Made by a program: the position numbers and the translations under genes. Below, piece after piece: positions 1-6,481 of a stretch of 10,827 nucleotides of DNA (positions are counted from its first letter, which is position 1; every line of letters begins with the position of its first letter). The notes below the pieces were generated by a model. The model worked only from the letters and a program-made list of their open reading frames with translations. It was not told the origin of the DNA and ran no database searches. The DNA is taken from the NCBI GenBank assembly GCA_028877045.1, contig JAGWPQ010000030.1:1-10827 (forward strand), given 5' to 3'. The stretch is from Bacteroidota bacterium. Lineage in GTDB: Bacteria > Bacteroidota > Bacteroidia > Chitinophagales > Chitinophagaceae.

Positions 1-602
1 AAAGCATGTTCGAAATTGATGTTCAATCCTGCTTTAATAAATGCACCCGCAAATAATGATGCAACCAGCGATCCAAAGAAAACACTGATATAGGGATTGA
101 ATTTATTTTTAACTGCTTCCTGTCGTGCAAACAATCCGCAAAAAGTTGCGCCAAAAGCAATGAACATTTCAGGTATTTTACCACCGAAAGAAAAACAAAA
201 TGCCGAACCTGCAAGGCTTACAAAAATTAAAATGATGATCCGCGGATAATGAGGCAGGGCAAGCAAATGATTTAATTCTTCTCTCACTTGTTGAACAGAT
301 AAATTATTTTCAACTGCTTTCCAGCTCAACCGGCTGATACCTGAAATGGTTTTAAAATTCACACCTTGTGATGGAGTGCTCAGCATACCGTTGAAGATGG
401 CATTATCCTCAATATCTTTTAAGGTTAATGTGATTGATTTTGGTGCAATGGAAATATGAGCAGCATAATTATAAGTTGTAGCAAATCTTCTTATGGTAAT
501 TCTTATCCTGCTACAACTTGCGCCCGAACTTAAAAGCGAAACACCAATATCTAACAATAATGATCCTAATTCTTTTGCTTCAGTAATTTTATTTTGCTCC
601 AT
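1..602 (-). CDS. ThrE-like threonine/serine exporter family protein (DUF1212), C-terminus off the window
   Basis: I translated this from the ATG at 602-600; it stays open for 200 codons to the left edge, so only the N-terminal part is present. It begins MEQNKITEAKELGSLLLDIG and continues with LLSSGASCSRIRITIRRFA, which resembles the conserved start of the ThrE/DUF1212 family, where a small/polar stretch with an Arg-rich helix precedes a cytoplasmic domain. Hydrophobic segments then follow: IIILIFVSLAGSAFCFSFGG, a second around FIAFGATFCGLF, and a third around PYISVFFGSLVASLFAGAF. Known members export threonine and serine across the inner membrane using the proton gradient; some are split into two polypeptides. 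Whether this one is split cannot be seen. An exact TAnnTTTG element lies upstream. Family assignment is fairly secure; the substrate is inferred. Confidence 0.82.
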   Translation of the reverse strand, partial: MEQNKITEAKELGSLLLDIGVSLLSSGASCSRIRITIRRFATTYNYAAHISIAPKSITLTLKDIEDNAIFNGMLSTPSQGVNFKTISGISRLSWKAVENNLSVQQVREELNHLLALPHYPRIIILIFVSLAGSAFCFSFGGKIPEMFIAFGATFCGLFARQEAVKNKFNPYISVFFGSLVASLFAGAFIKAGLNINFEHA

Positions 603-635
603 TAAAAAATTGTATTGAATAAAAATATTTCTTTA

Positions 636-643
636 CAAAAGTA
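636..643 (-). promoter_or_regulatory. Bacteroidota -7 promoter element for the ThrE-like gene
   Basis: On the minus strand this reads TACTTTTG, an exact match to the Bacteroidota TAnnTTTG element. It ends 33 nt before the ATG at 602, so a start site about 5-7 nt downstream would leave a leader of roughly 27 nt. I see no convincing TTG-type -33 partner at the usual distance. Such octamers also occur by chance in AT-rich DNA, so this rests on position. Confidence 0.45.
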
Positions 644-706
644 AACTTATTTGCTTGCCTTAATTATGATTGAATATATACACACAAACATGTACATTAC
701 CGTTAT

Positions 707-718
707 TACATTAATGTA
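707..718. promoter_or_regulatory. 12-bp perfect palindrome between divergent transporter genes
   Basis: TACATTAATGTA reads the same on both strands. It lies in the 215-bp spacer between the ThrE-like gene and the AspT/YidE-like gene, about 65 bp upstream of the minus-strand -7 element and 74 bp upstream of the plus-strand one. A related half, TGTACATTA, sits at 691-699. The symmetry and central position fit an operator for a dimeric regulator, but no regulator gene is nearby, and AT-rich palindromes arise by chance. Confidence 0.25.
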
Positions 719-791
719 TAAACAATTTAGTATTTTTTTAATAATTCAAGCTATCATGATTTTCATCATCATCACAGCATTTTCAGGAGCT

Positions 792-799
792 TAATTTTG
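792..799 (+). promoter_or_regulatory. Bacteroidota -7 promoter element for the AspT/YidE-like transporter
   Basis: TAATTTTG is an exact TAnnTTTG match ending 18 nt before the ATG at 818. Transcription starting 5-7 nt downstream would give a leader of about 12 nt. The TTG at 797-799, the longest possible start of the reading frame, is part of this element, which argues against it as the start. Against that, AGGAG at 785-789 lies 7 nt before the TTG and could act as a ribosome site. No clear -33 element was found. Confidence 0.4.
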
Positions 800-817
800 T
801 ATTTTAAAATAAGCTGT

Positions 818-2488
818 ATGAACTGGTTCCAACAAATATTTCTGCAGCAAAGTATCACACAAACAGTTATTATTTACGGATTGGTAATTGCAGCAGGTAC
901 CTTGTTTGGTAAATTTAAAATCTTCGGAATTTCTCTCGGTGTAACATGGATTTTATTCATGGGTTTATTGGTCTCTTATGTTGGGGTCAATATCAATAAA
1001 GAGACAGAAAGTTTTTTAAAAGAATTTGGATTGATACTTTTTGTGTATTGTATAGGCTTACAGGTTGGTCCGGGTTTTTTTGCTTCGCTCAAAAAAAATG
1101 CACTACTGAATAATGCATTGGCAACCGCTGTTGTAATATCTGGCGTATTGATCACTATTTCATTTTTTTATATAACAGGAACTTCTGTTTCAATAATGAC
1201 GGGCATTATGAGTGGTGCTGTTACAAATACCCCCGGTTTGGGTGCGGCTCAAACTGCTGTTACCGATATGCATTTAGCAGCCAATAATAATTCATTGATC
1301 ACATTGGCTTATGCATTAATTTATCCTTTTGGTGTATTTGGGATCATTTTTTCTATTCTTGTTTTAAAATGGATATTTAAAATAAATGTTGATGCCGAAA
1401 TTGAGTTGCATGGAAAATTAAGTGCTATTAAAGCAGAGAAACCAACATCGGTTCATTTGATATTAGAAAATAAACAATTGATTGGTCAACCTATCCGAAG
1501 AATATTTGAAATGATAAAAGAACCGATAGTTGTTTCAAGAATGTTTCATGACGGTACTATCATCACCCCAACACCTGATGTAATTTTGAATGAACATGAT
1601 GTGTTATTGATAGTTGCTCCAAAACAATCTATCCAACAGCTTAAAATTATTATTGGCTCCGAAAGTGATATGAATTTAAAAGAAGCGCCGCAAAGCGAAT
1701 TGATTTCCAGGATAATTGTTGTGACGAGAAAAGAAATTACACATCGCAGGTTAGGCGATATCCCTGCATTACATCAGCACGGGTTTACTTTAACAAGGTT
1801 AAGCCGCGCAGGAATTGAAATGGTTCCGCATGGCGATATTATTTTGCAATTAGGAGATAATATAAAAGTTGTTGGAACAAAAGAAGCTGTAGAATTAGTT
1901 GCAAATGTTTTGGGCAATTCATTAAAAAGGTTAGAAGTGCCTGATCTTGCACCTATATTTATCGGAATAGTTTTGGGTGCCATTATTGGAAGTATTCCTT
2001 TATCATTTCCCAATATGCCGGTACCGGTAAAAATTGGTTTAGCAGGCGGACCTTTGATTGTTGCTTTATTATTAAGCCGATTTGGTAATATTCTGTATTT
2101 AAACAATTACACGACCAACAGTGCTAATTTAATGGTGCGTGAAATCGGTATCACTTTATTTCTTGCGAGTGTTGGATTAAGCAGCGGACATAGTTTGTCC
2201 GAAGCTTTTAATGGCGGTAATGCATGGTTATGGATTGCTATGGGAATTTGTATTACAATGATCCCCCTAATCTTAATTGGCTTGATTGCAAGATATTTTT
2301 TACGTAAAACTTACTTTGAGATTTGTGGTTTACTGGCAGGTGCAAGTACCGATCCTCCTGCATTGGCATTTGCGATGCAGATGGCCAAAAGCGATGTGCC
2401 ATCAGTAACTTATGCAACCGTATATCCACTAACAATGATCCTTAGGATTATTGCAGCGCAACTATTGATATTACTTTTTGCATCATGA
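818..2488 (+). CDS. AspT/YidE/YbjL-type putative transporter with two RCK_C (TrkA-C) domains
   Basis: This 556-residue inner-membrane protein is close in length to E. coli YidE (about 550). The layout is that of the aspartate:alanine exchanger superfamily. An N-terminal membrane half carries FVYCIGLQVGPGFF (about 75-88) and GAVTNTPGLGAAQ (about 133-145). Two soluble RCK_C/TrkA-C regulatory domains follow at about 200-283 and 290-365. A second membrane half carries GLAGGPL (about 407) and GLLAGASTDPPALAFA (about 504-519), the inverted-repeat counterpart of the first signature. I chose ATG 818 over an in-frame TTG at 797 because the TTG lies in a promoter-like element and 556 residues fits the family. 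In AspT itself the reaction is aspartate/alanine exchange; for YidE-type proteins the substrate is unknown, and so it is here. The divergent ThrE-like gene suggests an amino-acid or small-anion role, which is inference only. Confidence 0.9.
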   Translation: MNWFQQIFLQQSITQTVIIYGLVIAAGTLFGKFKIFGISLGVTWILFMGLLVSYVGVNINKETESFLKEFGLILFVYCIGLQVGPGFFASLKKNALLNNALATAVVISGVLITISFFYITGTSVSIMTGIMSGAVTNTPGLGAAQTAVTDMHLAANNNSLITLAYALIYPFGVFGIIFSILVLKWIFKINVDAEIELHGKLSAIKAEKPTSVHLILENKQLIGQPIRRIFEMIKEPIVVSRMFHDGTIITPTPDVILNEHDVLLIVAPKQSIQQLKIIIGSESDMNLKEAPQSELISRIIVVTRKEITHRRLGDIPALHQHGFTLTRLSRAGIEMVPHGDIILQLGDNIKVVGTKEAVELVANVLGNSLKRLEVPDLAPIFIGIVLGAIIGSIPLSFPNMPVPVKIGLAGGPLIVALLLSRFGNILYLNNYTTNSANLMVREIGITLFLASVGLSSGHSLSEAFNGGNAWLWIAMGICITMIPLILIGLIARYFLRKTYFEICGLLAGASTDPPALAFAMQMAKSDVPSVTYATVYPLTMILRIIAAQLLILLFAS

Positions 2489-2522
2489 TGAAAATGTTGC
2501 ATGATATTTTTTATATTGTTTA

Positions 2523-2562
2523 AAAAAGAAAGGACCGAATATTTATCCGGTCTTTTCTTTTT
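2523..2562. terminator. Bidirectional hairpin terminator between transporter and ricT
   Basis: The arms 2525-2537 and 2548-2560 pair over 13 bp with a single G-U wobble; two further A-T pairs extend the stem to 2523-2562. The loop is 10 nt. The core is GGACCG/CGGTCT flanked by an A-rich left arm and a T-rich right arm, so a U-tract follows the stem on either strand. It lies between the transporter stop (2488) and the ricT stop (2567), as expected for a shared terminator of convergent genes. Confidence 0.85.
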
Positions 2563-2566
2563 ATAA

Positions 2567-3859
2567 TTAATCTTTCTTACTTTCTCTTGGTGGTTGTGGC
2601 GGTCTATTTATTGGTGGACGATTTTGCGGTGGCCTTTGTTGAACAGGTCTTTGCTGTGATTTTTGTTGTTGCCCTCGTTGCTGCTGTGCAGGTTTGTTTC
2701 TGTTATCCTGATTTCTTGGACCTTGATTCCTTGAATCTTGGTTTCTGGCATCTTGTTGTCTTCTTTTATCGTTCTTCTCCAGACTCTTTAAGCTTATTTG
2801 TCCAACAACATCTACAAACTGAGGTTCAATTTCTTTTGGTTTGCCGGTAGTAACATCAACAGGTTCTAATTCTTCGGGTTTAATTCCCTGTGCATTCAAA
2901 CGTTTAATTTCTTTTACACGCTGAATGGTTAAAGGATAATGTTTTGTTCCACCCTGAATGATATACCACATCAAATTTTTGAAAATATCTTTCTTGATTA
3001 AGAAGGCAGTTCCTTTTGCAGTTTCGAACGAATCGGCATTATCAGGAAAATGTTGCAATGCATCCAAATACGTATCGAGTTCATAATTCAAACAACATTT
3101 CAAACGACCGCATTGCCCGCTTAATTTTGTTTGATTGATGGATAAATTCTGATAACGTGCCGCAGTAGTATTCACACTTTTAAAATCATTCAACCAGGTG
3201 CTGCAACAAAGTTCTCTTCCGCAACTGCCTATGCCGCCTACTTTTGCCGCTTCCTGCCTGATACCAATTTGGCGCATCTCTACTTTTAATTTAAACTCGC
3301 CGGCCATCTGTTTGATGAGTTCACGAAAATCTACACGATCATCGGCGGTATAAAAGAAAGTTGCTTTTTTGCCATCGGCCTGAATTTCCACTTCACTCAA
3401 TTTCATTTGCAATGCAAGGTTGCGTGCAAACTCACGGCTGCGAGCCTGTACCGAAGGTTCGCGGTCTTTGCTGATGCGGTATGTTTCCAGATCTCTGTCG
3501 GTGCTGCGGCGTAAAATTTTTTTCATCTCCGCATTAAACTCATCCACATTTTTTTTCTTCATCTGCAGGCGAACCATTTCGCCGGTCAACGAAACTTCAC
3601 CCACATCAAAACCACCGATACCTTCAACGGTTACATAATCACCTTTATCAAAATATTGTAAAGTGGTATTACGGTAAAATTCTTTTCTGCTGCCTTGTTT
3701 AAAGCTTACTTCCACTACTTTGCAATTGCCATCGGCATCGGCAATTGGTAAGTTCATTAACCAGTCGTGCACGTTTAAACGATTACAGCCACCCGTGCTG
3801 CAACCGCCGTTGCTTTTGCAACCGCCGGGTTTACTGGTACCACATGATCCGCATCCCAT
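2567..3859 (-). CDS. ricT: RicT/YaaT-like PSP1-domain protein
   Basis: 430 residues. The PSP1/RicT core carries the two Cys signatures GGIGSCGRELCCSTW (Cys213, 218, 219) and SGQCGRLKCCLNYE (Cys250, 255, 256). In Bacillus RicT, conserved cysteines help bind Fe-S clusters in the RicA-RicF-RicT (Y-) complex, which promotes RNase Y maturation of mRNAs. No RicA or RicF gene is in this window and Bacteroidota may use the protein differently. The N-terminus adds five cysteines in the first 25 residues (3, 6, 14, 20, 25) in a Gly/Ser-rich setting, possibly a further metal site. From about residue 360 the tail is low-complexity, rich in Gln, Asn, Arg and Pro (repeats such as RNQDSRNQGPRNQ, then QQRPVQQRPPQNRPP) and probably disordered, a candidate RNA-binding tail. 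holB lies upstream on the same strand, as in B. subtilis, but is separated by a toxin-antitoxin pair. The ATG at 3859 is directly followed by the Cys-rich extension. Confidence 0.88.
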   Translation of the reverse strand: MGCGSCGTSKPGGCKSNGGCSTGGCNRLNVHDWLMNLPIADADGNCKVVEVSFKQGSRKEFYRNTTLQYFDKGDYVTVEGIGGFDVGEVSLTGEMVRLQMKKKNVDEFNAEMKKILRRSTDRDLETYRISKDREPSVQARSREFARNLALQMKLSEVEIQADGKKATFFYTADDRVDFRELIKQMAGEFKLKVEMRQIGIRQEAAKVGGIGSCGRELCCSTWLNDFKSVNTTAARYQNLSINQTKLSGQCGRLKCCLNYELDTYLDALQHFPDNADSFETAKGTAFLIKKDIFKNLMWYIIQGGTKHYPLTIQRVKEIKRLNAQGIKPEELEPVDVTTGKPKEIEPQFVDVVGQISLKSLEKNDKRRQQDARNQDSRNQGPRNQDNRNKPAQQQRGQQQKSQQRPVQQRPPQNRPPINRPPQPPRESKKD

Positions 3860-3917
3860 ATAAATAATGTTAGATATTCAATGATAAAATTTAGTGAAGA
3901 AAATAATGATGGGACGA

Positions 3918-3962
3918 GCTTTTGTACTGCTATGATGCTCCTGTTGTCTTCGCTTCTTCCGG
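3918..3962 (-). repeat. Diverged copy of the dispersed intergenic repeat
   Basis: The plus strand begins GCTTTTGTA (3918-3926), identical to 8286-8294 beside the clear copy at 8299-8330. After it, blocks TATGATGC, GTTG, TTCGC, CTTC and CGG follow in the same order as in the 8286-8332 copy, with small gaps. Read on the minus strand it contains CAGTACAA, also the start of the copy at 4058. The alignment is patchy, so homology is likely but not certain. Confidence 0.4.
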
Positions 3963-4059
3963 TGGAAGAAGGGCTCACTTCAACGCTTTAACTAAGATGA
4001 TATGTTATTAAAGTGACGCAACATTTTTGCTTTCTCTATATGATGATAAGCGATATTCA

Positions 4060-4091
4060 GTACAAGTGTGCGACGCAACCACTGCTGCCAT
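4060..4091 (+). repeat. Dispersed intergenic repeat, copy A
   Basis: GTACAAGTGTGCGACGCAA (4060-4078), then 7 nt and TGCCAT (4086-4091). The reverse complement of 8299-8330 shows the same block with 18 of 19 matches, the same 7-nt spacing and the same TGCCAT, 26 of 32 identical without gaps. Both copies are also preceded by ATTCA and followed about 10 nt later by AGCC. Such identity between two unrelated spacers indicates a repeat family. Confidence 0.75.
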
Positions 4092-4229
4092 CTGCACTTC
4101 AGCCCGTTCCACAATTCTTTTCCTCAAAATCAAAAATAAGGAAAAAATACCGTGAAATTTGATTAGCGCTGTAACAACATCGTTTAGGTTGCCGAAAACT
4201 GCTTATTTTTAAGGAACAATTTTTATATC

Positions 4230-4412
4230 ATGTTAGCTAAACAAAAAGTACTGAAAAGTTTTAAAGAAATGCCGGAACAATTTTCGATCGATGATGCAAT
4301 TGATAAATTGATTGTGATACATAAAATACAGTCTGCCGAATCTGAAATAAAAAATGGTAAGGGATTAACAACAGTTGAGGCGAAGAAAAAATTAAAAAAA
4401 TGGCTGAATTAA
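4230..4412 (+). CDS. Probable antitoxin of a RelE/ParE-type toxin-antitoxin pair
   Basis: This 60-residue protein begins MLAKQKVLKSFKEMPEQFSI and ends in a Lys-rich helix with EAKKKLKKWLN. It looks like the small Bacteroidota antitoxins that pair with ParE-like toxins: a short N-terminal helical region with a PEQFSIDDAIDKL segment and a charged C-terminus that would wrap the toxin. The call rests mainly on its overlap with the downstream toxin gene (13 nt, 4400-4412), which implies translational coupling, and on size and charge. Antitoxins of this kind usually bind their own promoter; I see no clear operator palindrome upstream. The ATG is 13 nt downstream of AAGGAA (4211-4216), a weak ribosome-site match. 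DNA-binding fold class cannot be assigned by eye. Confidence 0.7.
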   Translation: MLAKQKVLKSFKEMPEQFSIDDAIDKLIVIHKIQSAESEIKNGKGLTTVEAKKKLKKWLN

Positions 4413-4723
4413 TTTGGGCTCCTTCTGCCATCAAAGACATCGAAAATATTGCCGAATATATTGGGAAAGATAGTATGCTTGCTGCTTCTAATATGGTAGA
4501 ACGTTTTTTTGAAAGAGCAGAAATCCTTGTTAAATACCCAACCATTGGAACTCCTGCACCCGAATTGAAAGACAATAAATACCGGCAAATTTTATGCGGC
4601 CGGTATAGAATTATTTACAAATTAGTATCAGAGCAGGAAGTTTATATTTTGACAGTGCATCATCAGGCAAGACTATTGGAAAATAGTCCTGTATTTAAAA
4701 AAAGATTACGGAAGAAAAAATAA
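4400..4723 (+). CDS. RelE/ParE family toxin
   Basis: 107 residues, the usual size for this superfamily. It starts MAELIWAPSAIKDIENIAEY, matching the ParE N-terminus (beta strand, then a helix with Asp-x-x-x-Ile-x-x-Tyr). YPTIGTPAPELKDNKYRQIL follows, then CGRYRIIYKL, the conserved R-Y-R-I-I-Y-x strand, and VYILTVHHQARLL, the final strand with the H-x-x-R motif. The C-terminus is strongly basic (KKRLRKKK). ParE members poison DNA gyrase, while RelE members cut mRNA on the ribosome; the sequence alone does not decide, although the overall pattern is closer to ParE. It overlaps the antitoxin gene by 13 nt, and its TAA at 4721-4723 directly abuts the holB stop on the other strand, leaving no spacer or terminator between them. 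Confidence 0.88.
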   Translation: MAELIWAPSAIKDIENIAEYIGKDSMLAASNMVERFFERAEILVKYPTIGTPAPELKDNKYRQILCGRYRIIYKLVSEQEVYILTVHHQARLLENSPVFKKRLRKKK

Positions 4724-5920
4724 TCAAGCACTTATAACCATTTTATTTTGGATGATGTGAAAGAGTTTAATGGTCAATGCCTGAAACAACATTTTACCAT
4801 TGGCATTGCGCTCGATATAATAAGAAGCTTTGTCCAATTCTTCGATAATGGCCCGCTGCTGACTAACCGAAGCAATTTTATTTAATCGTTGCGCAAAATC
4901 TTTTTCGTTAGCTGCCAAAGCAATATTATCGGCACCCAATATTTTTATCCGGATACTTTGTTCGAGCAAATGATTGAAGTAACGCAAAAACTGTTTTTGT
5001 TTTTCGCGGCCCAGCTTACTTACTTCTTCGGTAAATTTTATTTGCGCCAGCGGTCCGCCTTTTAAAGTTGCATTCAGCCATTCGCGCAATAAACTTTGCC
5101 AGTCTTCTTCGGCGTGCTGCAATAATTGTAAAGCTTCGCGGTAATTGCCTTCGCAGATCGATGCAATTTGATGTGCCGTATCGGGTGCGGTATTTGCTCT
5201 GGCGATTAATGCCTGCTCAACTTCATTGATTTGCAGCGCCGGAATTTTTATCAACTGGCATCGGCTTAAAATGGTTGGCAAGATTTGTTCATCATTTTCT
5301 GCAACAAAAATGAATAAAGTATTTGGCGGCGGTTCTTCGATCAGCTTTAATAATTTATTTCCTTCCTTGCCTAAATATTCGGGCATCCACAACAATAAAA
5401 CTTTGTATTCGCTTTCAAAACTTTTTAAGTTAAGCTTGCGCATGATATCGTTGCATTCGTCGGCAGTGATATTGCCTTGTTTATTTTCGGCACTGATGAA
5501 TTGCAACCAGTCGTACACATTTCCGTAAGGATAACTTTTAATGAATTCTCTCCACTCATTAATATAATTTGAACTGATAGGTTTCTCTCCGCTTTTCTTT
5601 GGAATGACAGGATAAGAAAAATGCAGATCGGGATGTATCAATTGCTCGGCACGCTGAAATGCAGGCAGAGATTGTATTTCGCCGGGATGAATAAAAGTTG
5701 GTGTTGTCTCTAAAGCTGTGAATCCTCCAAATAAATCCTCAACAACCGGTGATGGTTGCGGCTGACTAACCACATATTGTGCAAATGCCATTGCTAAAGG
5801 TAAAGCACCACTTCCTTCCTTCCCTAAAAACAACAAAGCATGACTGAGACGGTTTTGTTTAACCATTTCAGTTAAGTGCTGTTTTACATCTTCTAATCCT
5901 ATAACATCTTTAAATAGCAT
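4724..5920 (-). CDS. holB: DNA polymerase III delta prime-like subunit (clamp loader)
   Basis: 398 residues from ATG 5920. It is the AAA+ fold of the clamp loader: LFKDVIGLEDVKQHLTEMV at the start, NRLSHALLFLGKEGSG in the P-loop position, then KLLKLIEEPP and ILSRCQ (about residues 208-212), the Ser-Arg-Cys motif that supplies the arginine finger to a neighbouring subunit. The P-loop lacks the Gly-Lys-Ser/Thr needed for ATP, normal for delta prime, which is a stator. The four-cysteine zinc module usually found after the P-loop is absent: the first Cys is near residue 156, and the segment QPSPVVEDLFGGFTALETTP stands where it would be. A start at TTG 5932 is possible but that codon lies in a promoter-like TATTTTTG; ATG 5920 gives the expected MLFKDVIG start. 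ricT lies downstream in the same direction, but a toxin-antitoxin pair on the opposite strand intervenes. Confidence 0.88.
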   Translation of the reverse strand: MLFKDVIGLEDVKQHLTEMVKQNRLSHALLFLGKEGSGALPLAMAFAQYVVSQPQPSPVVEDLFGGFTALETTPTFIHPGEIQSLPAFQRAEQLIHPDLHFSYPVIPKKSGEKPISSNYINEWREFIKSYPYGNVYDWLQFISAENKQGNITADECNDIMRKLNLKSFESEYKVLLLWMPEYLGKEGNKLLKLIEEPPPNTLFIFVAENDEQILPTILSRCQLIKIPALQINEVEQALIARANTAPDTAHQIASICEGNYREALQLLQHAEEDWQSLLREWLNATLKGGPLAQIKFTEEVSKLGREKQKQFLRYFNHLLEQSIRIKILGADNIALAANEKDFAQRLNKIASVSQQRAIIEELDKASYYIERNANGKMLFQALTIKLFHIIQNKMVISA

Positions 5921-5929
5921 AAATAGTAG

Positions 5930-5937
5930 CAAAAATA
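5930..5937 (-). promoter_or_regulatory. Bacteroidota -7 promoter element for holB
   Basis: On the minus strand TATTTTTG matches TAnnTTTG exactly and ends 9 nt before the ATG at 5920. Transcription starting 5-7 nt downstream would make a nearly leaderless holB mRNA. The longest open frame would start at the TTG inside this element (5932-5930), so the element helps choose ATG 5920. No clear -33 partner was found. Confidence 0.4.
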
Positions 5938-6025
5938 AAGACGAAGATATTGATACAGAGTTTGCCTGTAAATAAACTTTGTCACATTTTATAATAATGA
6001 TATTTAATAATTTTACTGAAAACTA

Positions 6026-6062
6026 TTGCCATGAATGCACGAATAAAGCATTTGCTTATTCG
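6026..6062 (+). repeat. Left flanking copy of the GxxExxY-associated repeat, partly degenerate
   Basis: TTGCCATGAATGCACGAAT (6026-6044) matches 18 of 19 bases of the left arm of the hairpin at 6482-6500 in direct orientation. The sequence then forms its own imperfect inverted repeat, CGAATAA (6040-6046) with TTATTCG (6056-6062). It looks like the same hairpin family whose right arm has decayed or been lost. It ends 20 nt before the ATG of the GxxExxY gene. Confidence 0.7.
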
Positions 6063-6082
6063 AAACAAACAAAATAGTTTAT

Positions 6083-6458
6083 ATGGATAAAATAATTTTC
6101 AAAGAAGAAAGTTACCGGATAATTGGAAAATGTATGGAAGTACATAACAACCTTGGCGCAGGTTTTTTTAGAAATTGTTTACAAAGATGCTTTGGAGTTT
6201 GAATTCAGAAAAGCTGCAATTCCGTTTGAAAGGGAGAAGATGTATGAAGTGAATTACAAAGGAAACATTTTGCCACATAAATTTTATGCAGACTTTGTTG
6301 TAAACGAAAATATTATTATAGAGGTTAAGGGAGTAGCCGGTATTACTGAAGAGTTTGTAGCCCAAGCAATAAATTATTTAAAAGTGTCGCAAAATAAATT
6401 AGCTCTAATAGTAAATTTTGGAGAATTAAAACTCAATTATAAACAAATAGTCTTATAA
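6083..6458 (+). pseudogene. GxxExxY family protein (PD-(D/E)XK-like), broken by a +1 frameshift
   Basis: From ATG 6083 the frame reads MDKIIFKEESYRIIGKCMEV then HNNLGAGF, the typical GxxExxY N-terminus. At a run of seven T (6163-6169) it leaves frame and stops at 6200-6202. Reading with six T gives HNNLGAGFLEIVYKDALEFE and continues to 6458, a restored length of 124 residues, normal for the family. The signature Gly27-x-x-Glu30-x-x-Tyr33 spans the T run. The rest is intact: Asp70, Glu80 and Lys82 (DFVV then IIIEVKG) match a PD-(D/E)XK nuclease-like site, and QAINYL (Gln94) is the usual following motif. Family function is not established. The break could be a real inactivating or phase-variable mutation, rescue by slippage at T7, or a sequencing error. 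The TTG at 6123 that opens the downstream frame is not a believable start. Repeats flank the gene on both sides. Confidence 0.85.
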
Positions 6459-6481
6459 AATTTTTTGTGATAATGGAATGG

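Larger units (their letters stand above)
3860..4229. other. 370-bp intergenic region with hairpin and dispersed repeats
   Basis: No convincing gene lies here; an open frame at 3775-3978 only shadows the ricT start. The region holds two copies of a dispersed repeat, in opposite orientation (3918-3962 and 4060-4091). A perfect 8-bp hairpin, CTTCTTCC-ggt-GGAAGAAG, occupies 3953-3971. A minus-strand TATTTTTG at 4131-4138 is an exact -7 match that could drive ricT with a leader of about 265 nt. A short tail, 4139-4229, leads into the antitoxin gene. The stretch 3910-4120 looks more GC-rich than its surroundings. Confidence 0.6.

Noticed and set aside
3775..3978. 67-codon minus-strand frame overlapping the ricT start
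   Set aside because: It overlaps ricT in another frame and covers the repeat and hairpin region; no family signal.
4261..4575. 104-codon frame antisense to the antitoxin and toxin genes
   Set aside because: It overlaps two genes with clear family or context support and shows no domain of its own.
5500..5920. Missing P-loop lysine in HolB as a sign of a dead gene
   Set aside because: Delta prime subunits normally lack ATP binding, and the rest of the protein is intact.
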